From Sulfuritalea sp. (GTDB taxonomy: Bacteria; Pseudomonadota; Gammaproteobacteria; Burkholderiales; Rhodocyclaceae), in assembly GCA_022842325.1 (NCBI GenBank), contig JALHPU010000031.1:1-49913 (forward strand): a stretch of 49,913 nucleotides of DNA. The letters are read 5' to 3'. The notes beneath the pieces are model-generated. The model did no database searches. It had not been told where the DNA came from and was given only the letters and a program-made list of their open reading frames with translations. Made by a program: the position numbers and the translations under genes. Shown here in pieces: positions 1 through 9,373 of the stretch (position 1 is its first letter; the number at the start of each line of letters is the position of its first letter).

Positions 1-231
1 CAAACAGGAAGGCTGCAAGCGCCTCAACGTGCGCCTTACTCAAAGCGGGGTTGCGACCTCAGCAGGCAGGACTGCCGACTTCGGGATGGATTACGGTTTG
101 AACCTTTGTCGGGATGGCAGCCCGCCGACAGAAGGGATGGACCTGGAGCAAGCCGGGAAAGTGCTTGAGAGACAGTTTGATTAACGGCTTTATTGCTACG
201 GACCAATCGCACATTCGGAGTCTGGGCCTGG

Positions 232-648
232 CTATTCAAGCATTTTCGATACTTCCGCTATCAGGGAGCCTGCCAGATCGCATAACTCCGTGATGGCGGC
301 TTCATCTACTTCCAGAAATCCCTCGTACTCAGCCAGATTCCGCTTCTGATGAGCGGCATCCAGCACTCGCCAGCGGGGCGCAGGCCAATTCAAGGTATGC
401 GTGAGGCACTGGAACACGGTGTATCGGTTTTCGCTACGATAGCCATGCCAGCGAAGGGCTACAAGGGCAGCAGCGTGGGCGGCGTTGTAGGCGCTGGTGA
501 AGCGACCTTCAATGGAGAGATTTGCCAGTCGAGCATCTTCGAGGCGGGTTCTCGCCATGGCCAACATCCGCCTGGCCTCGGCTTCGTTGCGCGGTTCCGC
601 CTTGAGTTGGCCGATGCGGACCAGATTATCGAGCGCGGGCAGGCTCAT
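232..648 (-). CDS. HEPN-domain protein, probable partner of the adjacent nucleotidyltransferase
   Basis: This is a small, mostly helical protein of 138 residues, directly downstream of and overlapping a MNT-type nucleotidyltransferase gene on the same strand. That pairing is the hallmark of HEPN/MNT toxin-antitoxin modules, in which HEPN is the RNase toxin. The C-terminal part has the HEPN-like stretch HQKRNLAEYEG, with the conserved Arg-Asn pair. The classical RX4-6H ending is not obvious because a Tyr follows the RN, so toxicity is uncertain. I chose the ATG at 648 because GGAG lies six bases upstream; in-frame starts at 654 (ATG) and 660 (TTG) also exist. The 23-base overlap with the upstream gene suggests translational coupling. 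The family call rests on context plus the RN motif. Confidence 0.7.
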   Translation of the reverse strand: MSLPALDNLVRIGQLKAEPRNEAEARRMLAMARTRLEDARLANLSIEGRFTSAYNAAHAAALVALRWHGYRSENRYTVFQCLTHTLNWPAPRWRVLDAAHQKRNLAEYEGFLEVDEAAITELCDLAGSLIAEVSKMLE

Positions 649-1216
649 GGGCATCTCCAATCAATGGAAGAATGGGCTGCGCCAGGACGCGATTCACAAA
701 TGAATCGGGTTCGGCACGACGGCGCTCAAATTCGGCCGGGGTGTAGCAGGTTGGATTGATTTTTCGTCCCAATTGCGCTTCCAGCGGGACCAGTAGCTCA
801 AGGACGCTACTCAGCAACAGATTTTCGCCGACAAGCATCACGTCTATGTCGCTCTGCGCCGTGTCGGTTTGTTTCGCCACGGAGCCATAAACCCATGCCC
901 CTTGCAGACTCGGAGCGAGGGGCAGCAGCGCTTCGCGCAACAAGGGTTCCACCCCCAGCGTTTTTCGCGTCAGTCCGACCAACTCGCTAAAAACCGGGCT
1001 TTGCGGATTGGCCTGGAATCGTCTCAGGTTGCCGACTCGCTCGGAACGGACCAGACCCGCATCAGCCAGTCGGTTCAATTCCCTCTGCAGGGAGGCACTT
1101 CCCAAGCCCGTGAGGCGACGCAATTCGCTCAGGTGATAACCACGTTCAGGCTGGCCAAAAAGCCACTGAAAGACACGGGATTGGCTGTCGGTAAAAAGAG
1201 AAGTGGCGATCGACAT
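626..1216 (-). CDS. Winged-helix plus MNT nucleotidyltransferase protein (antitoxin-like)
   Basis: The protein has about 196 residues. Residues 1-80 form a winged helix (RGYHLSELRRLTGLGSASL and following), resembling ArsR/MarR-type DNA-binding domains. A minimal nucleotidyltransferase domain follows, with a textbook GS-X10-DxD motif (GSVAKQTDTAQSDIDVML). In HEPN/MNT systems the MNT protein neutralises the HEPN toxin, in some cases by AMPylating it. The fused winged helix could make this protein its own operon repressor (inference). I start it at the ATG at 1216 (MSIATSLFTD). The longer frame reaching 1315 adds a Cys/Tyr-rich segment that does not look like this family. It is first in a two-gene operon with the HEPN gene. 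Confidence 0.75.
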   Translation of the reverse strand: MSIATSLFTDSQSRVFQWLFGQPERGYHLSELRRLTGLGSASLQRELNRLADAGLVRSERVGNLRRFQANPQSPVFSELVGLTRKTLGVEPLLREALLPLAPSLQGAWVYGSVAKQTDTAQSDIDVMLVGENLLLSSVLELLVPLEAQLGRKINPTCYTPAEFERRRAEPDSFVNRVLAQPILPLIGDAHEPARAR

Positions 1217-1357
1217 AGCCAAATAATAGCATGAACATGCCAATAAGTAGCATGGTATGCCGACGATTTCGAATATGGACCGTACGCGTTGTATTCCCTG
1301 TCCGTACGTAGGCATGGCGACGGAGTTCCATATTCCGCCACCGGTAATATCTTCTAA

Positions 1358-1381
1358 AAAATGCTGACCAAAATGCTGACC
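1358..1381. repeat. Two perfect tandem copies of a 12-bp repeat
   Basis: The 12-mer aaaatgctgacc occurs twice head to tail (1358-1369 and 1370-1381). It sits in the non-coding gap between the toxin-antitoxin pair and the 3' end of the tmRNA gene. tmRNA 3' ends are common integrase attachment sites, and short tandem repeats beside them can be remnants of integrase arm sites. No integrase gene is present here, so that reading is only a possibility. Confidence 0.6.
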
Positions 1382-1405
1382 AACCTACCCTAAAAAGCCC
1401 AAAAT

Positions 1406-1433
1406 AATAGCCAGCAATTGCTTGCTGGCTATT
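1406..1433 (-). terminator. Rho-independent terminator of the tmRNA gene
   Basis: A perfect 12-bp stem (1406-1417 paired with 1422-1433, loop of four bases) is followed, on the minus strand, by ATTATTTTGGG. It lies about 30 bases beyond the CCA end of the tmRNA and so fits as its transcription terminator. Confidence 0.75.
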
Positions 1434-1462
1434 AGTAACTAATTGATTTAATTAGTTGTTAA

Positions 1463-1824
1463 TGGTGGAGGCGGCGGGAATTGAACCCGCGTCCATAAGT
1501 GCGCCACATACAGTTCTACATACTTAGTCGCGTCATTTGATTTAACCTGCAACACGCCGACGGACAGGCTGGTTGCAGACGATTCGCTGAATTTTCGAAC
1601 TGTGCATCGCGACTCCGCACAGCCTTATCTCCTGTATATGATTCCGATGCAGCTTGCGCTGCCTGGTCCAGAAGCAAACCAGTTCGGAAGCCAGCCGCTG
1701 TTAAGCGGCTAGAGCGAAACGCTCGTCGTTGGCAGTTAGTACGTTCCAGATGGATTTACGAGGTACCCGGATCCTCGGTATGCCCTGCATGCTTTGTCAC
1801 CCATGTCGAAGCCATGTCGCCCCC
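1463..1824 (-). ncRNA. ssrA: tmRNA (10Sa RNA)
   Basis: Transfer-messenger RNA that rescues ribosomes stalled on broken mRNAs and tags the products for proteolysis. On the minus strand the 5' end GGGGGCGACATGGCTTCGAC pairs with the 3' acceptor strand CGCCTCC, followed by A and the encoded CCA at 1463. The T-arm GGTTCAATTCC near the 3' end is intact. The tag reading frame lies at 1733-1701: the resume codon GCC opens ANDERFALAA, followed by TAA and then AGCGGCTGG. The length of 362 bases is normal. It is encoded about 50 bases downstream of gph on the same strand and has its own terminator. Confidence 0.95.
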
Positions 1825-1874
1825 TGGATGGTGCAAACCAGATGGCGCCTGATCTGCGGATTGCAAGGGTGATT

Positions 1875-2534
1875 CTAGCGGTTTGCCGCGGCGATGCCCA
1901 GAATTTCTGCGGGTGACGCGGCGATGGCATCGGCGCCCCATTGCGCCGGCGGCTTGCCGTTGCCCAGATAGCCCCAGGCGGCAATGACGGTCTGCATGCC
2001 GACGACACGGCCGGAGATGACATCCCGTTCGTCGTCGCCGACGTAGATTACTTCGGATGCGATGACCCCGATCACGGCGCTGGCCAGTTGCATCGGGTGG
2101 CCGTGGGGCTTGGCACGCCGCGCGCTGTCGCCGCAGACGATGCAGGCTGAGCGCTGGCGCAGGCCCAGCCCTTCCATGAGGGGGATGGCAAAGCGCTGCG
2201 ACTTGTTGGTGACGATACCCCAGGGGATTGCCCGGGCGTCGAGTTCATCGAGGTGTTCGGCCATGCCGTCGAAAAGACGGGTGCCGACACACAGGGCATC
2301 TTCATAAATGGCCAGGAAGCGCTGCTGCAAGGCAGGGTAGCCCGGATCGACGGGGGTAATGCCGAGTCCGGCGCCGATCATGCCGCGGGCGCCTGAAGAA
2401 ACGTGCGCTCGCAGCATTTCCAGGGGCAGCGGATCGCGTCCCTGCTCCTGCAGCAACTGATTCATGGCGCCGCCCAGGTCGGGGGCCGTGTCGGCCAGCG
2501 TGCCGTCGAGGTCGAACAGTACCGCCTCAGGCAC
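1875..2534 (-). CDS. gph: HAD-family phosphatase, phosphoglycolate phosphatase-like (Gph/MupP type)
   Basis: This is a 219-residue HAD hydrolase. Motif I is [10 protein letters not shown] at residues 7-16, with Asp8 as the expected nucleophile and Asp10 as the acid. Motif II is IVTNKS and motif IV is YVGDDERD. The start is a GTG at 2534 that overlaps the last eight bases of ubiG, so the two are translationally coupled. The Gph family dephosphorylates 2-phosphoglycolate. In pseudomonads the homologue beside ubiG is MupP, an N-acetylmuramic acid 6-phosphate phosphatase of peptidoglycan recycling, and this neighbour relation is shared here. Sequence alone does not decide between the two substrates. 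The stop codon is followed 50 bases later by the tmRNA gene. Confidence 0.85.
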   Translation of the reverse strand: MPEAVLFDLDGTLADTAPDLGGAMNQLLQEQGRDPLPLEMLRAHVSSGARGMIGAGLGITPVDPGYPALQQRFLAIYEDALCVGTRLFDGMAEHLDELDARAIPWGIVTNKSQRFAIPLMEGLGLRQRSACIVCGDSARRAKPHGHPMQLASAVIGVIASEVIYVGDDERDVISGRVVGMQTVIAAWGYLGNGKPPAQWGADAIAASPAEILGIAAANR

Positions 2535-3234
2535 TGCGCCGCGCCCTGAGCAGGTAATTGACGTCGGTGTCGCCACCAAGCATGCCTTCACGGCTGAAGG
2601 GGTTGTAGCGCAGGCCGATGACTTCGAGTACGTCCAGACCGGCAGCGCGGCACAGGCGGGCGAGTTCGGCCGGCTTGAGGAAGCGGCTGTAGTCGTGGGT
2701 GCCGCGCGGCAGCAGATTGAACAGGTATTCCGCCCCGACCACCGCCAGCAGGTAAGCCTTGGCATTGCGGTTGAGCGTGGAGAGAAAAACCTGGCCGCCG
2801 GGCTTCACGAGCGCAGCGCAGGCGGACACCGTGCTGGCCGGATCGGGCACGTGTTCCAGCATTTCAAGGCAGGTGACGTGGTCAAAGCTCGCAGGGGCCT
2901 CCGCCGCCATGGCTTCTGCCGAGATCAGGCGGTAATCGATGGCATGGCCGCTCTCGTAGAGATGCAGGCGGGCAATGCCCAACGCCTTGTCCGACAAATC
3001 GATGCCGGTGACCTGTGCGCCCAGCGCCGCCATGCCTTCGCTGAGCAGTCCGCCACCGCAACCGACATCGATTACGCGCTTGCCCTTGAGCTGCGCGTGT
3101 CCGTCGATCCAGCTCAGGCGCGCGGGGTTGATGTCGTGCAGCGGGCGAAATTCGGAGTTCGGGTCCCACCAGCGATGGGCAACTTCCCCGAACTTGTCTA
3201 TTTCCCGTGGATCAGAGTTGCTCTGCATAGTCAT
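2527..3234 (-). CDS. ubiG: Ubiquinone biosynthesis O-methyltransferase
   Basis: UbiG carries out the two SAM-dependent O-methylations in ubiquinone synthesis. The protein has the family opening [18 protein letters not shown] and [10 protein letters not shown], and SAM motif [17 protein letters not shown]. Further conserved segments are [13 protein letters not shown] and LSTLNRN. From the ATG at 3234 it has 235 residues, the usual family size; the ATG at 3228 is equally possible, and the open frame runs up to 3288. It lies downstream of the OmpA-family gene, separated by a terminator, and overlaps gph at its 3' end. A ubiquinone pathway fits a respiring proteobacterium. Confidence 0.93.
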   Translation of the reverse strand: MTMQSNSDPREIDKFGEVAHRWWDPNSEFRPLHDINPARLSWIDGHAQLKGKRVIDVGCGGGLLSEGMAALGAQVTGIDLSDKALGIARLHLYESGHAIDYRLISAEAMAAEAPASFDHVTCLEMLEHVPDPASTVSACAALVKPGGQVFLSTLNRNAKAYLLAVVGAEYLFNLLPRGTHDYSRFLKPAELARLCRAAGLDVLEVIGLRYNPFSREGMLGGDTDVNYLLRARRSA

Positions 3235-3263
3235 GTTGGTATTCCGGCTCATTCTTGCAGGCG

Positions 3264-3286
3264 GTCCCCGGCACGAGGCCGGGGAC
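3264..3286. other. GC-rich hairpin in the ubiG leader
   Basis: A perfect 9-bp stem (3264-3272 with 3278-3286, loop acgag) sits about 30 bases upstream of the ubiG start, between that start and the ompA-type terminator. There is no T tract on its downstream side on the minus strand, so it is not an ordinary terminator for ompA. It could be a leader structure or an intergenic repeat; no function can be assigned. Confidence 0.4.
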
Positions 3287-3295
3287 AAAACAAAA

Positions 3296-3320
3296 AAAAG
3301 CCCTGCAGGGCAGGGCTTTT
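3296..3320 (-). terminator. Rho-independent terminator after the OmpA-family gene
   Basis: A 10-bp stem, aaaagccctg paired with cagggctttt around a five-base loop, is followed on the minus strand by a run of T residues (complement of 3292-3300). It begins 18 bases after the stop codon of the OmpA-family gene. Confidence 0.85.
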
Positions 3321-3337
3321 TCCGGAGTCAGGCGAAA

Positions 3338-4048
3338 TTACCTGGTGCCGATGACTTCGATTTCGACGCGACGATCAGGCTGCAGGCAGTCGATGACCTT
3401 CTTGCTCTTCGGGCCCTTGCACTGATCGGCCTTGGTGATCGGCTGCTTCTCACCCTTGCCTTCGGTGTAGACACGATTCGGCTCGACGCCCTTGCTGACC
3501 AGATAGGCCTTAACGGCTTCGGCGCGCTTCTCGGAGAGCTTCTGGTTGTAGGCATCGGTACCGAAGCGATCGGCATGACCGACGGCGATGATCACTTCGA
3601 GCTTGATGCCCTTGATGTCACCGGAAAGCTTGTCCAGCTTGGCCTTGCCTTCAGGACGCAGAACGGCCTTGTCGAAGTCGAACAGCGCGTCGGCGGCCAG
3701 GGTCACTTTCTGTGCGGCGGGCTTCGGTGCGGCGGCGGGAGCAGGAGCAGCCTTGGCGGGAGCGGGAGCGGCGGCCGGAGCGGCGGCCTCGCACTTGGCC
3801 TTGGGCATCAGATCCTTGTCGCACTCGCAACCGATCGGGAACTGGCCGTACATGACGCTCTCGGCAACGGCCGGGGTCCAGTAGCCGGTGCGCCAGCAAA
3901 GGCCGGTACCGCTTTTGGCGACGTAACCGCGCTGATCGATGAGGTAAGGAATGACATCGCCCGGTTTGACGACGACTTGGGCGAAGGCCGAGGCGGAAAG
4001 CCCGAGCAGAGTGGCGAGCAGCAGAGAATGTTTGGCGCTAGTGATCAT
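3338..4048 (-). CDS. OmpA-family outer-membrane protein
   Basis: The protein has 236 residues. A cleavable signal peptide ends near AFA-Q at residue 24. A short domain follows with several Cys (CWRTGYW, CECDKD), then an Ala/Pro-rich linker at about 87-112. A C-terminal OmpA peptidoglycan-binding domain completes it (FDFDKAVLRPEGKAKL, HADRFGTDAYN, LSEKRAEAVKAYL, DRRVEIEV). It should sit in the outer membrane or periplasm and tether the envelope to peptidoglycan. It lacks an eight-strand OmpA barrel, so it is the smaller OmpA-C type common in betaproteobacteria. The start has GGGGGAA just upstream. It is monocistronic, with its own terminator. Confidence 0.9.
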   Translation of the reverse strand: MITSAKHSLLLATLLGLSASAFAQVVVKPGDVIPYLIDQRGYVAKSGTGLCWRTGYWTPAVAESVMYGQFPIGCECDKDLMPKAKCEAAAPAAAPAPAKAAPAPAAAPKPAAQKVTLAADALFDFDKAVLRPEGKAKLDKLSGDIKGIKLEVIIAVGHADRFGTDAYNQKLSEKRAEAVKAYLVSKGVEPNRVYTEGKGEKQPITKADQCKGPKSKKVIDCLQPDRRVEIEVIGTR

Positions 4049-4119
4049 TGTTCCCCCTTATGTTGGGTTAATTTGTGACGAAATTCCGTGTTTCATTTTT
4101 CCCTGATCACGGCTTGGCG

Positions 4120-5463
4120 TCAGGACGTCAGGCGAGTATGCCACAAACCTGCGAGGTCAAGCAATTCAGAACTACCGATTTTTGCCGGAATACCGCCACT
4201 CATTACCAGGTTACCGGCAACCCAGGTATGGGTGACCTGCTCGCGGCCTGAAACATAGACCAGATGCGAGGCGGGATCGAATACGGGCTGCAGCATCCAT
4301 TCGTCAAGACGCACGGCACAGAAGTCGGCAGCCTTGCCCGGAAGCAGCGAGCCGATTCTGGCTTCCAGCCCCAGCGCGCTGGCACCCCCCAGCGTGGCTG
4401 CCGCCAGCACTGCGTGCACATCGAGCGCTTCCGCGTTTTGGCTGGCCGCCTTGGCCAGCAGTGCAGCGTGGCGCATTTCCTGGAACAGGTCGAGGCGATT
4501 GTTGGAAGCGGCGCCATCCGTGCCGAGTCCGAAATTCATGCCACGCGACTGAACCGTGGCCATGGGCGGAATGCCGCTACCGAGCTTCATGTTCGATGTC
4601 GGGCAGTGAGCCAGATGGCATCCCTCATGCGCCAGAAGGTCGATTTCCGCTGCGTCGAGATGCACGGCATGCACGGCGATCAATTGCGGGCCGAGCAGTC
4701 CGAGTCTGCGCAGCCGCTCGATGGGGCGCACACCGAATTGCGCAAGGCTTTCTTCGATCTCGTGGAGGGTTTCATGCACATGCGTATGCACCGGGAGTTC
4801 CAACTGCGCGGCGAGTGTGGCGATCTTGCCGAAAGTCTTGTCGGACACGGTATAGGGTGCGTGCGGGGCAAGGCAGAAGCTGAGCAGGGGGTTGCCGCTC
4901 AAGGCGTCACGGATCGCCAGTCCCTTGGCCAGGTAGTCGTCCGCATCGGCGGCGTAGCGGGTGGGAAACTCGATCGCGATAATCCCGAGAACGGCACGCA
5001 TGCCGAGTCTTCCGGCAGCGGCAGCGGTTGCCTCCGGGAAGAAATACATGTCATTGAAAGTGGTGATGCCGCCACGCAGCATTTCGGCGCACGCCAGCAG
5101 GCTGCCGGCATGCACGAAATCCGGTCCGGCGTGGCGTGATTCGGCAGGCCAGATGCGCTCGGACAGCCAGCGCATCAGCGGCAGATCGTCGGCGTAGCCA
5201 CGCAGCAGGCTCATCGCGGCGTGGGTATGCAGATTGACCAATCCGGGCAACAGCACCTGTCCGGGCAGATTCAGCGTTTGCCGTGGCCGAAAGCGCTGTA
5301 CCGCTTCATCATTGGGCAGCAGGGCAACGATACAGCCGTTGTCTACCGCCAGCGCATGACCGGAAAGCGTCACTCCGGCGGGTTCGATCGGGATGATCCA
5401 TTCGGGGCGGACCAGGAGATCCACGTCGATGGGCAGGACGCGCGGAGCGGCGAGTGCATTCAT
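4120..5463 (-). CDS. mtaD: Amidohydrolase, methylthioadenosine/S-adenosylhomocysteine deaminase type (MtaD, TRZ/ATZ family)
   Basis: A 447-residue metal-dependent hydrolase. The zinc site is visible as LVNLHTHAAMSLLRG, with a second histidine in HTHVHETLHE. Further metal or catalytic residues lie in VHAVHLDAAE, HCPTSNMKLGSG and LGTDGAASNN. The family deaminates 5'-methylthioadenosine, S-adenosylhomocysteine or related purines, and the exact substrate is not fixed by sequence. In other proteobacteria it is found next to ubiG and gph, as here, which suits a link to recycling SAM by-products of methyltransferases. I start it at the ATG at 5463; a TTG at 5475 is also in frame. It diverges from gyrA. 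Confidence 0.85.
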   Translation of the reverse strand: MNALAAPRVLPIDVDLLVRPEWIIPIEPAGVTLSGHALAVDNGCIVALLPNDEAVQRFRPRQTLNLPGQVLLPGLVNLHTHAAMSLLRGYADDLPLMRWLSERIWPAESRHAGPDFVHAGSLLACAEMLRGGITTFNDMYFFPEATAAAAGRLGMRAVLGIIAIEFPTRYAADADDYLAKGLAIRDALSGNPLLSFCLAPHAPYTVSDKTFGKIATLAAQLELPVHTHVHETLHEIEESLAQFGVRPIERLRRLGLLGPQLIAVHAVHLDAAEIDLLAHEGCHLAHCPTSNMKLGSGIPPMATVQSRGMNFGLGTDGAASNNRLDLFQEMRHAALLAKAASQNAEALDVHAVLAAATLGGASALGLEARIGSLLPGKAADFCAVRLDEWMLQPVFDPASHLVYVSGREQVTHTWVAGNLVMSGGIPAKIGSSELLDLAGLWHTRLTS

Positions 5464-5514
5464 GCCGCGATTCAACCAGATTTGGATGCTCGGAACAACC
5501 CGCCCGGGCTACCT

Positions 5515-5530
5515 GCGCATGCTAAAATCG
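5515..5530 (+). promoter_or_regulatory. Candidate extended -10 promoter of gyrA
   Basis: The sequence TGCTAAAAT (5520-5528) fits an extended -10 element about 50 bases before the gyrA start, in the gap shared with the divergent mtaD gene. No convincing -35 box lies 17 bases upstream, so the call is tentative. Confidence 0.3.
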
Positions 5531-5578
5531 CCCTCTTTTATGCCATCGCCAGTCGCAAGTCGGCTGAGGCTAGCCTAA

Positions 5579-8167
5579 ATGACATCGTTCGCCAAAGAAA
5601 CTCTCCCGATCAGCCTCGAAGAGGAGATGCGCCACTCCTATCTCGATTACGCCATGAGCGTGATCGTCGGACGTGCTCTGCCGGATGTGCGCGACGGCCT
5701 CAAGCCCGTGCATCGCCGCGTGCTGTTCGCCATGCACGAGCTCAACAACGACTGGAACCGGGCCTACAAGAAGTCGGCGCGTATCGTCGGCGATGTCATC
5801 GGCAAGTACCACCCGCACGGCGACACGGCGGTATACGACACCATCGTGCGCATGGCGCAGGATTTTTCGCTGCGCTACATGCTGGTCGATGGTCAGGGCA
5901 ACTTCGGCTCGGTCGACGGCGACAACGCGGCGGCGATGCGCTATACCGAAGTGCGCATGGCGCGCATCGGCCACGAGTTGCTGATCGACATCGACAAGGA
6001 AACCGTCGATTTCGGACCCAACTACGACGGTTCCGAGCAGGAACCGCTGATCCTCCCGGCGCGCATCCCGAACCTGCTGATCAACGGTTCCTCCGGCATT
6101 GCGGTCGGCATGGCGACCAACATTCCGCCGCACAACCTCAACGAGGTGGTGGATGCCTGCCTGCTGCTGCTCGGCAACCCGGCCACCACCATCGACGAAC
6201 TGATCAACATCATTCCGGCGCCGGATTTTCCTACGGCGGCACTGATTTACGGTGTTTCCGGCGTGCGCGACGGCTATCTCACGGGCCGCGGCCGGGTGAT
6301 CATGCGCGCCCGGACGCACATCGAGGATCTGCCGCGCAACGGGCGGCAGGCCATCATCGTCGATGAGCTGCCCTACCAGGTCAACAAGAAGACCCTGCAG
6401 GAAAAGATCGCCGAACTGGTGCATGAGAAGAAGATCGAAGGCATCGCCCATATCCAGGACGAATCCGACAAGTCGGGCATGCGCCTGGTGATCGAACTGA
6501 AGAAGGGCGAAGTGCCGGAGGTGGTGCTGAATCACCTCTACAAGCAGACCCAGCTGCAGGACACCTTCGGCATGAACATGGTGGCCCTGGTCGATGGCCG
6601 CCCGCGCCTGCTGAACCTCAAGGAAATGCTGCAGTGCTTCCTCGCTCACCGGCGCGAAGTCATCACGCGGCGCACCGTGTTCGAACTGCGCAAGGCGCGC
6701 GAGCGCGGCCACATTCTCGAAGGCCTGGCCGTTGCGCTGTCGAATGTCGATGAAATCATCGCCCTGATCAAGGCGGCGCAGACCCCGGCCGACGCCAAGC
6801 GCGGATTGATGGCCCGCACCTGGCGCTCGACCCTGGTCGAAGGCATGCTCGCGCGTGCTTCGGCGGAGTCGTCGCGTCCCGATGGCCTGGGTGCGGAGTT
6901 CGGCCTTTCTGCACAAGGCTACCTGCTGTCGGATGCCCAGGCCCAGGCGATCCTCGAACTGCGCCTGCAGCGCCTCACCGGGCTGGAGCAGGACAAGATC
7001 GTTGCCGAGTACAAGGAGGTGATGGACCAGATCGCCGACCTGCTCGACATCCTGGCCCGCCCCGAGCGCATCACCACCATCATCGGCGACGAACTGACGG
7101 CAGTGAAGGCGCAATTCGGCGATGCGCGCCGCTCCGAGATCATTCTGAGCACCGCCGACATCAATCTCGAAGACCTGATCGTCCGCGAGGACATGGTGGT
7201 CACGCTCTCGCATACCGGCTACATCAAGCGCCAGCCCCTGGCCGACTACCGGGCACAGCGGCGCGGCGGGCGCGGCAAGCAGGCGGCGGCGATCAAGGAC
7301 GACGATTTCGTCGATCGCCTGTTCATCGCCAATACGCACGACTACATCCTGTGCTTTTCCAACCGCGGCCGGGTCTACTGGCTCAAGGTCTACGAAGCAC
7401 CGGAAGGTACGCGAACTTCGCGCGGCAAACCGATCGTCAATCTGTTCCCGCTCGAGGAGCGAGAAAAAATCACCGCGATCCTGCCCGTCAAGGAGTTCGA
7501 CGAAGAACACTTCATTTTCATGGCTACCACGATGGGCACGGTGAAAAAGACGCCGCTGACCAGCTTCGCCAATCCGCGCAAGGCCGGCATCATCGCCGTC
7601 GGTCTGGACGACGGGGATCACCTGGTCGGCGTCGCCATCACCAACGGCCAGTGCGACGTGATGCTGTTCTCCGACGCCGGCAAGGCCGTGCGTTTTGCCG
7701 AGGACGATGTGCGACCGATGGGCCGCGAGGCCCGCGGCGTGCGCGGCATGATGCTGGAAGACGACCAGCAGGTTATTTCCATGCTGGTGGCCGACAGTGA
7801 AGACTATTCGGTGCTGACCGCGACCGAAAACGGTTTCGGCAAGCGCACCCCGATTGCCGAATACACCCGGCACGGGCGCGGCACCAAGGGCATGATCGCG
7901 ATCCAGACTTCAGAACGCAATGGCAAGGTCGTTGCCGCGGTACTCGCCGGCCTCGGCGAAACGCGCGAAGAGATCATGTTGATTTCGACCGGCGGTGTGC
8001 TGATCCGCACCCGGGTCACGGATATTCGCGTCATGAGCCGCTCGACGCAGGGCGTGACGCTGATCAATCTCGATGACGGCACTTACCTCGCCGGCGTGGA
8101 AAAGGTCATCGAAACCGAGGAAGAAGACTCGGCCGCGGACTTGCCTGCCGACGACGACACTGCATAG
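5579..8167 (+). CDS. gyrA: DNA gyrase subunit A
   Basis: The breakage-reunion subunit of type II topoisomerase gyrase, 862 residues. The start [20 protein letters not shown] and the segment [11 protein letters not shown] are typical. The active-site Tyr is Tyr122 in AAMRYTE. In the quinolone-resistance region, position 83 is Thr and position 87 is Asp ([10 protein letters not shown]); Thr83 is a natural variant in many species. The C-terminal beta-pinwheel includes the GyrA box QRRGGRGK, needed for negative supercoiling. The protein ends in an acidic tail ([14 protein letters not shown]). It opens the long plus-strand gene block. Confidence 0.98.
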   Translation: MTSFAKETLPISLEEEMRHSYLDYAMSVIVGRALPDVRDGLKPVHRRVLFAMHELNNDWNRAYKKSARIVGDVIGKYHPHGDTAVYDTIVRMAQDFSLRYMLVDGQGNFGSVDGDNAAAMRYTEVRMARIGHELLIDIDKETVDFGPNYDGSEQEPLILPARIPNLLINGSSGIAVGMATNIPPHNLNEVVDACLLLLGNPATTIDELINIIPAPDFPTAALIYGVSGVRDGYLTGRGRVIMRARTHIEDLPRNGRQAIIVDELPYQVNKKTLQEKIAELVHEKKIEGIAHIQDESDKSGMRLVIELKKGEVPEVVLNHLYKQTQLQDTFGMNMVALVDGRPRLLNLKEMLQCFLAHRREVITRRTVFELRKARERGHILEGLAVALSNVDEIIALIKAAQTPADAKRGLMARTWRSTLVEGMLARASAESSRPDGLGAEFGLSAQGYLLSDAQAQAILELRLQRLTGLEQDKIVAEYKEVMDQIADLLDILARPERITTIIGDELTAVKAQFGDARRSEIILSTADINLEDLIVREDMVVTLSHTGYIKRQPLADYRAQRRGGRGKQAAAIKDDDFVDRLFIANTHDYILCFSNRGRVYWLKVYEAPEGTRTSRGKPIVNLFPLEEREKITAILPVKEFDEEHFIFMATTMGTVKKTPLTSFANPRKAGIIAVGLDDGDHLVGVAITNGQCDVMLFSDAGKAVRFAEDDVRPMGREARGVRGMMLEDDQQVISMLVADSEDYSVLTATENGFGKRTPIAEYTRHGRGTKGMIAIQTSERNGKVVAAVLAGLGETREEIMLISTGGVLIRTRVTDIRVMSRSTQGVTLINLDDGTYLAGVEKVIETEEEDSAADLPADDDTA

Positions 8168-8287
8168 CCTTGCGGCCATGCAGCGCCAGTGGACGTGACA
8201 AGCCATCGATTAATGTATACGGTATCCTGTATTCTCTTGAATTCCTGAATTTTCCCAACTTGATGTAGTCACTTCCGGAGGCTGGTT

Positions 8288-9373
8288 ATGGTACGAATTT
8301 TCAATTTCAGCGCAGGACCCGCGGCGCTTCCCGAGACCGTACTCAAGCAAGCGGCAGACGAACTCCTCGACTGGCACGGCAGCGGCCAGTCGGTCATGGA
8401 AATGAGCCATCGCGGCAAGGAATACATGGCCATCCACGCCCAGGCCGAGGCCGACCTGCGCGAATTGATGGGAATACCGGCCAACTACAAGGTGCTCTTC
8501 CTGCAAGGCGGCGCCACGCTGCAGTTCGAAATGATTCCGATGAACCTCATGGCGGGCAAGCCCGGCGCGGACTACGTGCATACCGGCGAATGGGCCAAGA
8601 AGGCCATCAAGGCAGCCAAGGCTTTCGGCAAGGTAAACGTCGTAGCCAGCAGCGAGGAAAGCAAATTTACCTACGCCCCGGCGCAGAAGGACTGGAAGCT
8701 GGACAAGGATGCCGCCTATGTCCATTACACCGCCAACGAGACCATCGGCGGCGTCGAATTCCATTGGACACCGGACACCGGCGCTGTACCGCTGGTCTGC
8801 GACATGTCCTCGAACATCCTGTCCAAGCCGATCGATGTCAGCAAGTACGGCCTGATCTACGCCGGCGCGCAGAAGAACATCGGTCCGGCCGGCCTGACCA
8901 TCGTCATCATCCGTGACGACCTGATCGGCAAGGGCGTTCCGGCGCCGCAGACCATGATGGACTACAAGACTCACGCCGAAAACGACTCGATGTACAACAC
9001 GCCGCCGACCTACGGCATCTACATCGCCGGCCTGGTGTTCCAGTGGCTCAAGCAGCAGGGCGGCCTGGCGGCCATCGAGAAGCAGAACATCGCCAAGGCC
9101 AGGATGCTCTACGACTGCATCGATGCTTCCAGCTTTTACGCCAACCCGGTGCGCAAGGAAGACCGCTCGCGCATGAACGTGCCCTTCACGCTCAAGGATG
9201 CGGCGCTCGACGAGGAATTCCTCAAGGGTGCCAAGGCCAAGGGCATGGTCCAGCTCAAGGGACACCGTTCGGTCGGCGGCATGCGCGCTTCGATCTACAA
9301 CGCCATGTCGATCGAGGGAGTGGCTGCGCTGGTCGCCTACATGAAGGAATTCGAGGCGAGGTTCGCCAAATGA
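8288..9373 (+). CDS. serC: Phosphoserine aminotransferase
   Basis: PLP enzyme converting 3-phosphohydroxypyruvate to phosphoserine, also used in pyridoxine synthesis. The protein has 361 residues and the family start FNFSAGPAALPE. It carries SHRGKEY and QGGATLQFEMIPMN. The PLP lysine lies in YGLIYAGAQKNIGPAGL, and GHRSVGGMRASIYNAM is near the C terminus. GGAGG at 8277-8281 precedes the ATG. The stop overlaps the next start as ATGA, which couples it to the phosphoglycerate dehydrogenase gene. Both steps belong to serine synthesis, so the pair makes functional sense. Confidence 0.97.
   Translation: MVRIFNFSAGPAALPETVLKQAADELLDWHGSGQSVMEMSHRGKEYMAIHAQAEADLRELMGIPANYKVLFLQGGATLQFEMIPMNLMAGKPGADYVHTGEWAKKAIKAAKAFGKVNVVASSEESKFTYAPAQKDWKLDKDAAYVHYTANETIGGVEFHWTPDTGAVPLVCDMSSNILSKPIDVSKYGLIYAGAQKNIGPAGLTIVIIRDDLIGKGVPAPQTMMDYKTHAENDSMYNTPPTYGIYIAGLVFQWLKQQGGLAAIEKQNIAKARMLYDCIDASSFYANPVRKEDRSRMNVPFTLKDAALDEEFLKGAKAKGMVQLKGHRSVGGMRASIYNAMSIEGVAALVAYMKEFEARFAK

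Noticed and set aside
36..239. 67-codon minus-strand frame at the left edge
   Set aside because: Low-complexity Ser/Arg/Pro composition, no ribosome-binding site or family resemblance. The first 231 bases show nothing else I can support; they may contain the end of a feature outside the window.
5809..5841. Thr83 in GyrA as an acquired quinolone-resistance mutation
   Set aside because: Thr at this position is the natural residue in many species, so without a reference strain it is not evidence of resistance.
5570..7873. A 767-codon minus-strand frame antisense to gyrA
   Set aside because: It is a GC-rich shadow frame on the opposite strand of gyrA, His/Asp/Gly rich, with no motif. Several long antisense frames of the same kind (over serC, serA, hisC, livK and the Mo enzyme) were dropped for the same reason.
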